From NCBI RefSeq assembly GCF_015209595.1, contig NZ_JADEYS010000029.1:1-51692 (forward strand): a stretch of 51,692 nucleotides of DNA, read 5' to 3'. A program made the position numbers and the translations under genes. The DNA comes from Pontibacterium sinense (GTDB lineage Bacteria > Pseudomonadota > Gammaproteobacteria > Pseudomonadales > Balneatricaceae). Below, piece by piece: positions 34,551 to 43,118 of the stretch. The notes under the pieces were generated by a model. That model was not told the origin of the DNA and made no database searches. It saw only the letters and a program-made list of their open reading frames with translations. Positions within the stretch are counted from its first letter, which is position 1; each line of letters begins with the position of its first letter.

Positions 34551-35915
34551 TTGAACTTTGAAACCCGCAATCCGGCGACAGGTGAACTGATTGAACAGTT
34601 CGATTTCCTGACCGACGACCAGTTAGATCAGCGTCTGTATAGTGCTGAGCAAGCAGCAGAAGCCTGGCGCTTCAGTAGCTTCGCAGAACGATCCAAGCTG
34701 ATGCATGCTTTGGGTAATCTGATCACCGAACGTCGCCAACAATTGGCCGAGACTATCTCTCTGGAGATGGGCAAGTTGCTGACTGAAGCGCTGGGTGAAG
34801 TCGATAAATGCGCACTGGCCTGTGGCTACTATGCCGACAACGCAGAAGCGATGTTGCAGGATGATCTGATCGAAACCCCTGCGCAACGCAGTTTGGTTGC
34901 CTATGAGCCACTGGGTGTGATTTTGGCGATCATGCCATGGAACTTCCCATTGTGGCAGGTCTTCCGTTGTCTGGTGCCAGCGATGATGGCGGGTAACGGT
35001 ATTGTGTTGAAGCACGCACCGAATGTGCCGCGTTGTGCGAAGCTGGTCGAAACACTGCTACGTGATGCGGGCGCACCTGAAGGTCTCGTCTCTGAGCTGA
35101 CGATCTCTGTTGATCAGGCAGCCAAAGTCATTGCCGATCATCGTATTAATGGTGTTGCATTCACCGGAAGCGAAGGCGCAGGTCGAAAGATCGGTGCGAT
35201 GGCCGGTCAGCACTTGAAGAAAGCAGTGCTCGAGCTGGGTGGATCAGATCCTTTGATCGTTTTAGATGATGCCGATCTGGAGGCTGCACTTGATGTTGCG
35301 ATGCGTGCGCGCTTTAGCAATGCAGGTCAGATCTGTATTGCTTCTAAGCGTTTTCTGGTCGTGCCAAGCCGCATCACAGAATTCACTGAGCTGTTGGTGG
35401 AGCGTACCCAAGCGCTGAAAACCGGTGATCCGCTGAATCCTGAAACCACACTGGCGCCAATGGCGCGGGCTGATCTGCGGGATCAGGTACATCAGCAGGT
35501 CCAGACGACCATCGCTGAGGGGGCGCGTGCTTTGACGGGTTGTCATATTCTCGAAGGGGAAGGTTACTACTACGCGCCATCCGTACTGGATAACGTGAAG
35601 CTGGGTATGACCGCTTTTAACGAAGAGATCTTTGGGCCTGTGGCATCAATCGTTGCCGTACGTAACGAGGCTGATGCCGTGGCGCAGGCCAACGCAACCC
35701 GTTTCGGTCTGGGCGCCAGTGTCTGGACTCAGGATGTGGAGAAGGGTGAAGCGATCCTGCGTCAATTGGATGTGGGCGCTGGATTTGTGAATGCGCAGGT
35801 TGCGAGTGATATCCGTATGCCGTTCGGTGGCACTAAAGCGTCCGGTCTGGGACGTGAGTTGGGTGTAAACGGTATCCGTGAGTTCTGTAACAGTAAATCC
35901 GTTTGGATCGCTTAA
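34551..35915 (+). CDS. NAD(P)-dependent aldehyde dehydrogenase, co-located with soeABC
   Basis: A 454-residue aldehyde dehydrogenase of the succinate-semialdehyde/short-chain type, with Asn131 (PWNFP), Lys154, Glu228 (LELGGS) and nucleophile Cys262 (NAGQIC). The start is a TTG at 34551, seven bases behind a perfect AAGGAG; the frame extends to GTG 34524 across the ribosome site. Lying 136 bp behind soeC and before a shared terminator, it may act on an aldehyde of organosulfonate breakdown, such as sulfoacetaldehyde, with Soe removing the sulfite. That link is inference; generic semialdehyde oxidation is the alternative. Confidence 0.88.
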   Translation: MNFETRNPATGELIEQFDFLTDDQLDQRLYSAEQAAEAWRFSSFAERSKLMHALGNLITERRQQLAETISLEMGKLLTEALGEVDKCALACGYYADNAEAMLQDDLIETPAQRSLVAYEPLGVILAIMPWNFPLWQVFRCLVPAMMAGNGIVLKHAPNVPRCAKLVETLLRDAGAPEGLVSELTISVDQAAKVIADHRINGVAFTGSEGAGRKIGAMAGQHLKKAVLELGGSDPLIVLDDADLEAALDVAMRARFSNAGQICIASKRFLVVPSRITEFTELLVERTQALKTGDPLNPETTLAPMARADLRDQVHQQVQTTIAEGARALTGCHILEGEGYYYAPSVLDNVKLGMTAFNEEIFGPVASIVAVRNEADAVAQANATRFGLGASVWTQDVEKGEAILRQLDVGAGFVNAQVASDIRMPFGGTKASGLGRELGVNGIREFCNSKSVWIA

Positions 35916-35927
35916 GCGGCTGAGTTT

Positions 35928-36104
35928 ATGGCTAACGGATATCCAAACCCAAGTGAAAGCCTGATGACCTGGGATATCTTTCAGCATCAGGAGCAGCTGA
36001 TGATGCGTAAAACCAAAACGCCTTCTGCGGGCACTCACTGCACCGCAGAAATTGAAGCGACGGTATCACACGCATCAACCGAGCACCCGGTGAGAGACCG
36101 GTAA
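35928..36104 (+). CDS. Small hypothetical protein (58 residues)
   Basis: A 58-codon frame 12 bp after the aldehyde dehydrogenase stop and before the terminator, beginning MANGYPNPSESLMTWD. No family was recognised. The ribosome site is weak (TGAG). It may be a real short gene of the soe transcript or only a long 3' end. Confidence 0.3.
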   Translation: MANGYPNPSESLMTWDIFQHQEQLMMRKTKTPSAGTHCTAEIEATVSHASTEHPVRDR

Positions 36105-36123
36105 TTTCCGCTTAACGCTCTCT

Positions 36124-36163
36124 AACCGCAAAGGCCATCAAATCAGGTGGTTTTTGCGGTTTC
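36124..36163 (+). terminator. Terminator of the soeABC-aldehyde dehydrogenase operon
   Basis: AACCGCAAA (36124-36132) pairs with TTTGCGGTT (36153-36161), and inside it CCATC pairs with GGTGG. Confidence 0.75.
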
Positions 36164-36243
36164 TATTTAAAGATGAAGTCGTATAAGATACACGCCATTA
36201 TTAGGCGTGTAAGTTGCACCATTATTGAAAATGGAGTTTTCAT

Positions 36244-37356
36244 TTGAATCAGCATAATTACGATCTTTCTGTGTATCGTGAGGCTTTGGATAAGTCGAAT
36301 AAAGTCAAATCACTGCTCATTACGAGTACTGTATTTATATGTGCAATGAGTTTGATAATCGAACTGATTGGTCTTTCAGGACACCGTTACGAAGAATACT
36401 TATCTGCATTGGCTGTTCTTGTAGTTGCTTTTTGGGTTTACTGGTATTTGCAAATAAAGCCGTCAAATAGGTCGGTTGATATTTTGCAAAAATCATCAGA
36501 AATTTATTATACGCTTGAGGATAAGCTTAGAATTATAAAAGAAATTGAGGACGCGGTTTTATTGTTTAAAAAGCCGGATGCCTCATTGGAAGATGTTTCA
36601 AAGTTTATTGCTGGTAAGTTAAACGTGTTTCCTCGTAATCACGAGTTAAGAAAATTTGATGTTAGTCGTTTGAATCACGAAACTAGCTTGGAATTGTTTA
36701 AAATATCTCTTAGTACGTTTAAAGCAGATATTCAAGAGAAAGTTTCACGTAAGAAAGTCAATATTCCAGAAGAATTTGAAAAAATTGATGAGCTAGAAAA
36801 TTCAACTGATCGCTTAGTTAAACTAAATAATATCGCCACATCAAGGCTTAAAGAAGAGGTTGAGGCTCTCTCTAAGAGAGCAAATGTTTATATTGTTATT
36901 GGATCTGTGATAACTATAGGGTCTGGAGTTCTTCTATACGGCGCTATACAGGACATGATTGGTTCTTCTTCAGGGCTTTCTAGCCCAAGCCATGATGTTA
37001 CTCTTGGGGCTAATGAGATTTTGTCGATTTCTACTAGGCTATCAATTGTTGTGTTTGCAGAAGTTTTTGCATTTTATTATTTGAGGTTATATCGAGAGAT
37101 AATGGCAAATATAAAATATTATCAAAATGAAATAACCAATATAGAGATGAAAATATTGGCTCTACATGCAGTAGAAAGCGGGAATTGTACTGAGTCATTG
37201 AAGGTTTTGTCAGAAGAACTTGCGAAAACTGAAAGAAATTTTGTAATTGATAAAGGAAAGACAACGATAGATTTAGAACGAACTAGGTTGGATTCAGATG
37301 TAGTGACCAAATCTCTAGAAAGTTTTACCAAGGTAATTAAAGGGGTTAAGTCATAG
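36244..37356 (+). CDS. AT-rich orphan membrane/coiled-coil protein
   Basis: A 370-residue protein starting at TTG 36244 behind GGAG (seven bases). Two hydrophobic segments near 22-42 and 52-70 are followed by a charged helical region (about 85-215), two more hydrophobic segments near 215-238 and 262-285, and a second coiled-coil tail rich in K, E and D. No known family was recognised. Base use is visibly poorer in G+C than neighbouring genes, with many AAA, ATA and TTA codons, suggesting recent transfer. The layout (membrane anchor plus long coils) resembles sensor or effector proteins of accessory islands, but no function can be assigned. Confidence 0.75.
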   Translation: MNQHNYDLSVYREALDKSNKVKSLLITSTVFICAMSLIIELIGLSGHRYEEYLSALAVLVVAFWVYWYLQIKPSNRSVDILQKSSEIYYTLEDKLRIIKEIEDAVLLFKKPDASLEDVSKFIAGKLNVFPRNHELRKFDVSRLNHETSLELFKISLSTFKADIQEKVSRKKVNIPEEFEKIDELENSTDRLVKLNNIATSRLKEEVEALSKRANVYIVIGSVITIGSGVLLYGAIQDMIGSSSGLSSPSHDVTLGANEILSISTRLSIVVFAEVFAFYYLRLYREIMANIKYYQNEITNIEMKILALHAVESGNCTESLKVLSEELAKTERNFVIDKGKTTIDLERTRLDSDVVTKSLESFTKVIKGVKS

Positions 37357-37411
37357 ATATGACGTGGACAACTGTTGGTTGACTAAGAAGCTATGAAACC
37401 GCGCGATCTAT

Positions 37412-38023
37412 ATGATTTGGACTATGAAAAGAGACCTCAGAATCTGCTTTATCGGTGACTCGTTTGTTAACGGCACGGGTGATGAAACCACGTTGGGCTG
37501 GACAGGGCGGATCAGCGCTCAGCTTGAACGAGATAGGGAGGGTCTTGAAGTGACCCATTACAATCTGGGGATTCGCCGTAACACTTCTGAAGATATCCTG
37601 AAGCGCTGGAGAGAAGAGAGTTCACAGCGCCTTGAGGGCGACTTTGAAAAGCTGCTCGTTTTTTCGTTTGGTGTGAATGACACGGTGATCGAGAACGGTA
37701 ACCAACGGGTGTCAAAGCCGCGCTGCCTGAAAAACGCGCATGCGATCCTGTCGTCTGCCGCATCCGAGAGTCGGGTATTGATGATTGGTCCGCCGCCGAT
37801 CGCGGATTCAGAACAAAACACACGCATCAGGGATCTTGATGCTTCGTTAGCCCTGCTGTGCCAAAGCATTTCAGTGCCCTATCTATCGGTGGTGAGCGAA
37901 TTGATTGATGACCCGATATGGATGCAAGAAGTCGCATCCAATGATGGTGCTCATCCCAGGTCTGCAGGTTATACGAGATTGGCGAGTTTCATCTCGGCAT
38001 GGGAAGAATGGGACGGCTATTGA
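37412..38023 (+). CDS. SGNH/GDSL-family hydrolase
   Basis: About 200 residues. The serine block is FIGDSFVNGTGD near residue 13, the oxyanion-hole asparagine is in FSFGVND near 85, and the catalytic Asp-His pair is in NDGAHP near 178, so all four SGNH blocks are present except for a weak Gly block (NLGIRRNTSEDI). The protein has no signal peptide and is probably a cytoplasmic esterase or thioesterase. The start may be ATG 37412 or 37424; neither has a good ribosome site. Base composition returns to the genomic norm, so it is not part of the AT-rich neighbour. Confidence 0.82.
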   Translation: MIWTMKRDLRICFIGDSFVNGTGDETTLGWTGRISAQLERDREGLEVTHYNLGIRRNTSEDILKRWREESSQRLEGDFEKLLVFSFGVNDTVIENGNQRVSKPRCLKNAHAILSSAASESRVLMIGPPPIADSEQNTRIRDLDASLALLCQSISVPYLSVVSELIDDPIWMQEVASNDGAHPRSAGYTRLASFISAWEEWDGY

Positions 38024-38135
38024 ATTGCGTCCCCTAACATTATGCGAAGGCAGCGCTCTTCAGTCGCGTGTTGGTGAGCGCGTTAGTCATCTCAGCCGAC
38101 GAAAGAAGCAGGGTATCTGGCAATGATCTGTGTTT

Positions 38136-39011
38136 TTAGCGTGGCGCAGTTTCATTCTTACTCAGACACTTCAGATATTGACCTGGCGTCAGGCCCACTA
38201 CGCGCTTGAACTCCCGGCTCATGTGCGCTTGATCGAAATATCCCGCGTTGATCGCTTCGTCACTCAAACGGATATCGTGTGATTGATTTCTCAGGCTGGA
38301 ACGTACGGTATTTATCCGCACTATACGATGATACTGCTTCGGGCTTATTCCGACCCACTGTTTAAACACTCGTTCTAGCTGGCGTTGGCCGAGGTCGACG
38401 TGATGAGGCAGGTTAGCTATCGGGTCTTGAGGTTGTTGCTCCAGCCAATTCAATGCGGCAGTAAGATCGGGTTGAATGCTCAGTGAGTGCGTCAGATGAT
38501 GCAGCAACCAATCATCCAGTAACAGCGTCCGCTCTGATGGGTGCTGCGCTTTGGCGAGCTGATCATATATGTGATTTAACGTTAGCCGCAGGGTTAACTG
38601 GGAGTGAGGTTCAATCGGTTCTGGAAAATCGGTAAGCGGTTGCTGAAAAAAAGGATACCCCATGCCGGGATGAAAACGGATGCCGAGTGCATCAACATGA
38701 GAGCCAAGGTGAAGGGGCATAGAGCGCGTATTGGGGCCATTGACAACGCAGCACTGATTAGTGAGGGTCTCACCCATCAATATGCTGTCACCAAAATTGA
38801 AAGTGATGCCACAACCGGTGTCCGCAGGCAGATACTCAGTTTTAGGAGAGGTGCCTGCGGTGCCGGAAATAAACCAATAGTCTTTGACAAACGGGTGCAG
38901 CGCGGCGGCTGGCTTATGCAGCGTTAAGTTAATGTGGGACAGTGTGGCGACCGTGTTGCCCATCGTTTTATGACTCTCTATAGGAGATGCCAGTCTAGCA
39001 TCGACTGACAT
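38136..39011 (-). CDS. AraC-family transcriptional regulator
   Basis: Up to 291 residues. The N-terminal half (about 30-140) is a cupin-like sensing region of the kind in AraC proteins with PxxxYWF and FHPGMGYPFF motifs. The C-terminal half has two HTH units, ending in the AraC signature SDEAINAGYFDQAHMSREFKRVVGLTPGQY. ATG 38963, 16 codons in, behind GAGAG, may be the real start. It lies next to a frameshifted AhpD-family gene on the same strand, which it might have controlled. Confidence 0.88.
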   Translation of the reverse strand: MSVDARLASPIESHKTMGNTVATLSHINLTLHKPAAALHPFVKDYWFISGTAGTSPKTEYLPADTGCGITFNFGDSILMGETLTNQCCVVNGPNTRSMPLHLGSHVDALGIRFHPGMGYPFFQQPLTDFPEPIEPHSQLTLRLTLNHIYDQLAKAQHPSERTLLLDDWLLHHLTHSLSIQPDLTAALNWLEQQPQDPIANLPHHVDLGQRQLERVFKQWVGISPKQYHRIVRINTVRSSLRNQSHDIRLSDEAINAGYFDQAHMSREFKRVVGLTPGQYLKCLSKNETAPR

Positions 39012-39029
39012 CTGGCCTTAGCATCCATT

Positions 39030-39510
39030 CTAGAACGCTATGTTTCCTGCTTTGTAATGACCCGCTTCAGTACGAAAGCTTCTGGCGATACGGTTCCAGC
39101 TGTTGATCGTGGTGATAGCCAATGTCAGGTCGACCAGTGCAACTTCGCTGAAATGCTCTCTGGTTTCACCGTATAAGGTGTCATCAATATTGTTCCCTGC
39201 GATGAGCGTATTGGCTTCCGCCCACGCGAGAGCTGCACGTTCTTTATCTGAGTAATAAGGCGTCTCACGCCACGCATTTAATCCATAGAGGCGTTGTTCA
39301 GTTTCACCGGCTGCCCGCGCTTCTTTGGTGTGCATATCGATACAAAAGGCACAGCCGTTGATCTGTGAAACGCGAAGCTTAATCAGGTCCAAAAAGGGTC
39401 TTTTTAAAGCTATCGCGCTCTTGGTAGCAGCGTGCGATGTAGCGTTCCAGGTTGTACATGGTTTCCATTGCTTCGGGCGCGTATTGAGCGTAGTTGATGC
39501 GTTCAGTCAT
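39030..39510 (-). pseudogene. AhpD-family (carboxymuconolactone decarboxylase) gene broken by one base
   Basis: The reading frame starts well at ATG 39510 (GGAGAG upstream; MTERINYAQYAPEAMETMYNL, typical of the family) and runs to KKTLFGPD-stop. The family sequence LDLIKLRVSQINGCAFCIDMHTKEAR continues in the next frame. Removing one T from the five-base run (A-run 39391-39395 on the plus strand) joins the two parts into a normal 150-160-residue protein with the CAFCIDMH redox motif. Either the gene is freshly inactivated or the run was misread in sequencing. Confidence 0.8.
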
Positions 39511-39684
39511 CGGGGAATCTCTCCATTAAGATTAACTGGTCATCACTTTAATGCTGGTCACGAGGCCCGTATTGTATATTTTCGACATCAACACGCGGTG
39601 AGCTCCGAAACCTAAAGCGGGGTGCAGAGCATCCGTTATCTGCACCCTGATGAGACGATCCAGAGAATAACCTTTCTGGTTAGA

Positions 39685-40326
39685 TTACGATGAGCAGCTG
39701 CGTGTTTCTGCGTCTCCGCTATTTCGTTTTTCGCGCAGGGCTTGAGTGGTGATCTGCCATGCAGATGAAAGGAATAAGCCTGCCATAATGCCTGCGACAA
39801 TCAGATCAGGCCATGCACTGTCTGAGTACCAAACCCCCGACGCAGCGACCAATACAATCAGGTTGCCGATGGCATCGTTACGACTGCAAAGCCAAACGGA
39901 CCGGACATTGGCGTCACCGTCTTTATAGCGCATCAATAACAGCACGCTGATCAGGTTGGCGGCGAATGCGGCGACTGCAATCGTGCCCATTGTGAACGGT
40001 TCGGGGCTGTTCATCACGAAGATGCGATAGATCGTACTGCCGACCACCCACAGAGACATCAACGTCAGCGTGAAGCCTTTAAACAGTGCGGCGTTACTGC
40101 GGATGCTTACGGCTTTACCAATCGCCCAAAGGCTAATGCCGTAGCTGAGCGTGTCGCCGATAAAATCAAGTGCATCTGCCTGAAGGGCTTGGGATTGCGC
40201 AAGAATACCCGCCACCATCTCTACGCCAAACATAGTGCCGTTGATCACGATGATCAGCCACAAAATGCGTTTGTATGCCGGATCTAATCCGGTGAATTCA
40301 GTATTGCCGCAGCAGTGTTGTGCCAT
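39685..40326 (-). CDS. CDF-family metal cation efflux protein (short form)
   Basis: A 213-residue membrane protein with five to six hydrophobic segments. The metal site is DALDFIGD near residue 52, with a second acidic/Asn pair (SRNDAIGN) near 148. The cytoplasmic C-terminal domain of classic CzcD/FieF is absent. The N-terminus carries HCC and the C-terminus SCSS, possible metal ligands. AGGGAG precedes the ATG by seven bases. It is divergent from a MerR gene with a MerR-type promoter between them, so it is probably induced by a soft or divalent metal and exports it. Confidence 0.88.
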   Translation of the reverse strand: MAQHCCGNTEFTGLDPAYKRILWLIIVINGTMFGVEMVAGILAQSQALQADALDFIGDTLSYGISLWAIGKAVSIRSNAALFKGFTLTLMSLWVVGSTIYRIFVMNSPEPFTMGTIAVAAFAANLISVLLLMRYKDGDANVRSVWLCSRNDAIGNLIVLVAASGVWYSDSAWPDLIVAGIMAGLFLSSAWQITTQALREKRNSGDAETRSCSS

Positions 40327-40364
40327 CGGTCTACTCCCTAATGAGTTCCATATTTGATAGGGAA

Positions 40365-40395
40365 AGCTTAAAGTCTCTAGTAACTAGAGGTTCAA
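40365..40395 (-). promoter_or_regulatory. MerR-type operator-promoter of the CDF gene
   Basis: On the minus strand: TTGAAC (-35), a 19-bp spacer that contains the dyad CTCTAG-TTA-CTAGAG (40375-40389), then TAAGCT (-10). A dyad inside a 19-bp spacer is the classical MerR activation promoter, close to the ZntR/CadR/PbrR type. Confidence 0.85.
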
Positions 40396-40411
40396 TAGGC
40401 ACAGATAAAAA

Positions 40412-40840
40412 ATGTCGAATTATTATTCCATTGGGCAACTATCCAAGCTGTCGGATTGCAAAGTGACGACCATTCGATGGTATGAAGACAAGGGGTTGTT
40501 GCCACCCGCAGGGCGTACCGAAGGTAATCAGCGGCGTTATACAGACAAGCATCTGACGACACTGCGCTTTATCCGGCATGCACGCGCATTGGGGTTTGAT
40601 CTTGCGGCTATTGAGAAACTTAAGCAGTTAAACGGCTGTTGTTATGGTGATCATGTTGAAGCAGATAAAATTGCTCAGCATCATCTGACCGATGTCCGTG
40701 ACAAAATCCAGCGGTTACAGGCATTGGAGACGGAGTTGGTGACGATGATCGAAGGGTGTCACTATGAGGAAAGCCACCAGTGTCGGATTCTGGAGGTCTT
40801 GGCGGATCATGGTCAGTGCGAAGGTGATCACCGTGGATAG
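40412..40840 (+). CDS. MerR-family metal-responsive regulator (CadR/PbrR-like)
   Basis: A 142-residue protein with the MerR HTH at the N-terminus (YYSIGQLSKLSDCKVTTIRWYEDKGLLPPAGR as landmark, residues 4-35) and a long dimerisation helix. Cysteines at 76, 77, 116, 124 and 136, with histidines between, match the pattern of Cd/Pb/Zn-responsive members. It is divergent from the CDF exporter and would activate its promoter on metal binding. The exact metal cannot be read; Cd, Pb, Zn and Co are candidates. Confidence 0.9.
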   Translation: MSNYYSIGQLSKLSDCKVTTIRWYEDKGLLPPAGRTEGNQRRYTDKHLTTLRFIRHARALGFDLAAIEKLKQLNGCCYGDHVEADKIAQHHLTDVRDKIQRLQALETELVTMIEGCHYEESHQCRILEVLADHGQCEGDHRG

Positions 40841-40861
40841 AATGCGTATTGGCAAACGCCA

Positions 40862-40889
40862 AAGAAAAGGGGAGCGTTGCTGCTCCCCG
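40862..40889 (-). terminator. Terminator of hmp
   Basis: On the minus strand GGGGAGC pairs with GCTCCCC (40869-40875 and 40882-40888), followed by TTTTCTTT. It lies between the convergent merR and hmp genes. Confidence 0.8.
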
Positions 40890-40923
40890 GGGTGAGATGA
40901 GTTCTCAGACCTGATCGATGTGA

Positions 40924-42114
40924 TCAGATCTCTTTATGAGGACCAAACACTTCAAAGTGGATGTTCTCCGCAGGTACGCCCCAGCCTTTCAGGGTGTCAC
41001 TGACCATCGACATGTAACCCAGCGGGCCGCAGAAATAGTAATGAGCGTCAGGCAGCTCAATTTGCTTGCGTACAGCATTCAAGTCAGTCAGACCGGAGAA
41101 CTGGTGGCCGGAGCAAGTATCCGTCGGTTGATCATAGAACAGAACCTGTTCGACGTTGTCATGCTTGGTCGCTATCTCAGAAACGTGTTCACCAAACGCA
41201 TGTACCTTGCCGTTCACGGCACTGTGTACGTAGCGAATCTCACGTTGGCTGCTACTCGCGATCAGGCTATTCAGCATGCTTAGCATCGGTGTCTGACCAA
41301 CGCCACCACTGAGCAATACCACCGGATTTTCAGCGCGGGTGTCGAGGAAGAAATCGCCACTCGGAGGGCTTAACTGTACGGTATCTCCCACCTGTACTGT
41401 GTCGTGAAGATGGTTGGAGATCTGTCCGTTATCTTCTCGTTTTACCGAGATGCGATATTGCTTGCCGTTCGGCGCATCTGAGAGGCTGTATTGACGAATA
41501 CAGCGGTTCTCAGAGTCTTGCGGGTTCAGGTAGATGCCAATGTACTGACCGGGAATGAAATCCGCAACAGTGCCACCATCAGCAGGCTCGAAATAGAAGG
41601 ATGTGATCAGCTCGCTTTCCAGTACCTTGCCGACAACCTTGAAGTCGCGGGTGCCGCGCCAGCCGCCCTGACTGTTTTCGTTTTCGCGATAAATGCCTTC
41701 TTCCACCTCGATGAAGATATCAGCGAGCAATCCGTATGCTTCTGTCCATGCCTTAACAACATCATCGGTGACAGCGTCCCCCAGTACATGAGCGACTGCA
41801 CCCAGCAGGTGTTTTCCGACGATAGGGTAGTGCTCAGGAAGGATATTGAAGCTGGCGTGTTTGTGAGCAATACGCTGCACGGCCGCTGTTAGTACACCCA
41901 GATTGTCGATGTTGGCCGCATACGCGTAAACCGCGTTAGCCAGCGCCGCTTGTTGGCGCCCTGTCTTTTGGTTTGCTGCGTTAAAGATATCCAGCAGCTC
42001 AGGGTTTTCCTTAAACATCTGCTGATAGAAGTGCTGAGTGATCTCTTCGCCATGTTGTGCGAGAACAGGTGCGGTGGATTTTACGATGCTGATTGTTTGT
42101 GCAGAAAGGCTCAT
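40924..42114 (-). CDS. hmp: Flavohaemoglobin, nitric oxide dioxygenase
   Basis: A 396-residue fusion of a globin domain (1-140), an FAD-binding domain (about 150-260) and an NAD-binding domain (about 265-396). Distal Tyr30, Gln54 and proximal His86 (HKHASF) are in place; the FAD motif is RQYSLSDAPNG and the NAD motif LLSGGVGQTPMLSML. It converts NO with O2 to nitrate in the cytoplasm. The promoter region carries a perfect FNR/Anr-type box and NsrR-like half sites, consistent with NO and low-oxygen control. Confidence 0.95.
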   Translation of the reverse strand: MSLSAQTISIVKSTAPVLAQHGEEITQHFYQQMFKENPELLDIFNAANQKTGRQQAALANAVYAYAANIDNLGVLTAAVQRIAHKHASFNILPEHYPIVGKHLLGAVAHVLGDAVTDDVVKAWTEAYGLLADIFIEVEEGIYRENENSQGGWRGTRDFKVVGKVLESELITSFYFEPADGGTVADFIPGQYIGIYLNPQDSENRCIRQYSLSDAPNGKQYRISVKREDNGQISNHLHDTVQVGDTVQLSPPSGDFFLDTRAENPVVLLSGGVGQTPMLSMLNSLIASSSQREIRYVHSAVNGKVHAFGEHVSEIATKHDNVEQVLFYDQPTDTCSGHQFSGLTDLNAVRKQIELPDAHYYFCGPLGYMSMVSDTLKGWGVPAENIHFEVFGPHKEI

Positions 42115-42145
42115 CGTGTTCTATATCTCTAAATTAAATATTAAC

Positions 42146-42194
42146 GTGCATTTGATATACATCAATTGAGACGGTGCATTCTATATACATCTTT
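42146..42194 (-). promoter_or_regulatory. FNR/Anr/Dnr box and NsrR-like sites upstream of hmp
   Basis: TTGAT-ATAC-ATCAA at 42152-42165 is a perfect FNR-type palindrome, 38 bp before the hmp start. Two stretches resemble the NsrR site: GTGCATTTGATATACATCAA at 42146-42165 and a second one, ending CATCTTT, at 42173-42194. The two share the pattern GTGCATT-x4-7-ACATC. Confidence 0.7.
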
Positions 42195-42638
42195 AGCATT
42201 TGACTATGGAAAAATTTGATTGGCGCGTATTGGTTAGGAATGGGACAGAGACTGCATTACAAAAATTACGTAACACTATGATTTGTTTTACTAAATTATG
42301 AATTTTTGACGGCCGGGGTTGCGCTTGAAAGTTGGCATATCGTGATTGAAGAGTACGTTGTTATTGCAAAGAGAGTGGTTTTCTTTCCATTTGGGACGAT
42401 GTTAAGTTTCAATCTGGAGGGCTACGAGAGTGGGTAGTGTATGGATAGAGGTTATCGGGGATCGGTGGTGATTTAGAAGATCAGCAAGTTTACATCCGTG
42501 TTTGATCGTTAATGTTCATACATGATGATCTCAGGCTATAAGGCGGGTTTGGTCATCACTTTTATGTTTGAATGTCTGTACAAGAACTCCGGGGAAAATG
42601 TATAGTGACCATACTTTATAAGTGGGGTTGATGTTGCG
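42195..42638. other. Non-coding interval
   Basis: About 440 bp between divergent hmp and the periplasmic-protein gene. Apart from the hmp control sites I see no gene, terminator or repeat. Confidence 0.5.
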
Positions 42639-43118
42639 ATGAGATTCTCTCGTATAACACACGCTTTCTTCTCTGGATTTCTATTGTGTCTGATGGCGCT
42701 ATCTGCGCATGGGAACGATAAAATCATTCTCACCGTAACGCACGGAGAGGCTTCAGAACAGTACAGCCTAAAGCAGCTCGATGCTTTTCCTCAGCACGTT
42801 TACGAAACAAAAACCCCGTGGACAAGCCGACACTCATTCAGTGGACCTTTGTTAAAGGACGTTATGTATAAATCCGGCCTCGTCAGTCCGAGGGCTATCA
42901 CAGCGCGTGCTCTGAATGATTACATCGTAGATATCGATTTGATACTAATGGAAAAGTATCCGGTGCTTTTAGCGACACGCATGGATGGAAACCCGATGCG
43001 CATTCGCAACAAAGGCCCGATCTGGATTCTATTTCCTTTGGATCAGTTCCCTGAGTTAAACACGATGGAAGTTCACGGCCAGATGGTTTGGCAGCTTGAA
43101 AAATTAGAGAGCCCCTAA
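42639..43118 (+). CDS. Periplasmic protein with molybdopterin-binding-like (SUOX-fold) domain
   Basis: A 159-residue exported protein; residues 1-25 form a signal peptide ending SAHG. The rest (TSRHSFSGPLLKDVMYKSGL, RALNDYIVDI, MRIRNKGPIWILFPLD as landmarks) resembles the sulfite-oxidase-type fold without molybdenum-ligand cysteine, as in short proteins placed beside signal-transduction genes. Its stop is directly followed by the TTG start of a membrane GGDEF protein, so the two are translated together and probably work together as a periplasmic sensor and its cyclase. Confidence 0.7.
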   Translation: MRFSRITHAFFSGFLLCLMALSAHGNDKIILTVTHGEASEQYSLKQLDAFPQHVYETKTPWTSRHSFSGPLLKDVMYKSGLVSPRAITARALNDYIVDIDLILMEKYPVLLATRMDGNPMRIRNKGPIWILFPLDQFPELNTMEVHGQMVWQLEKLESP

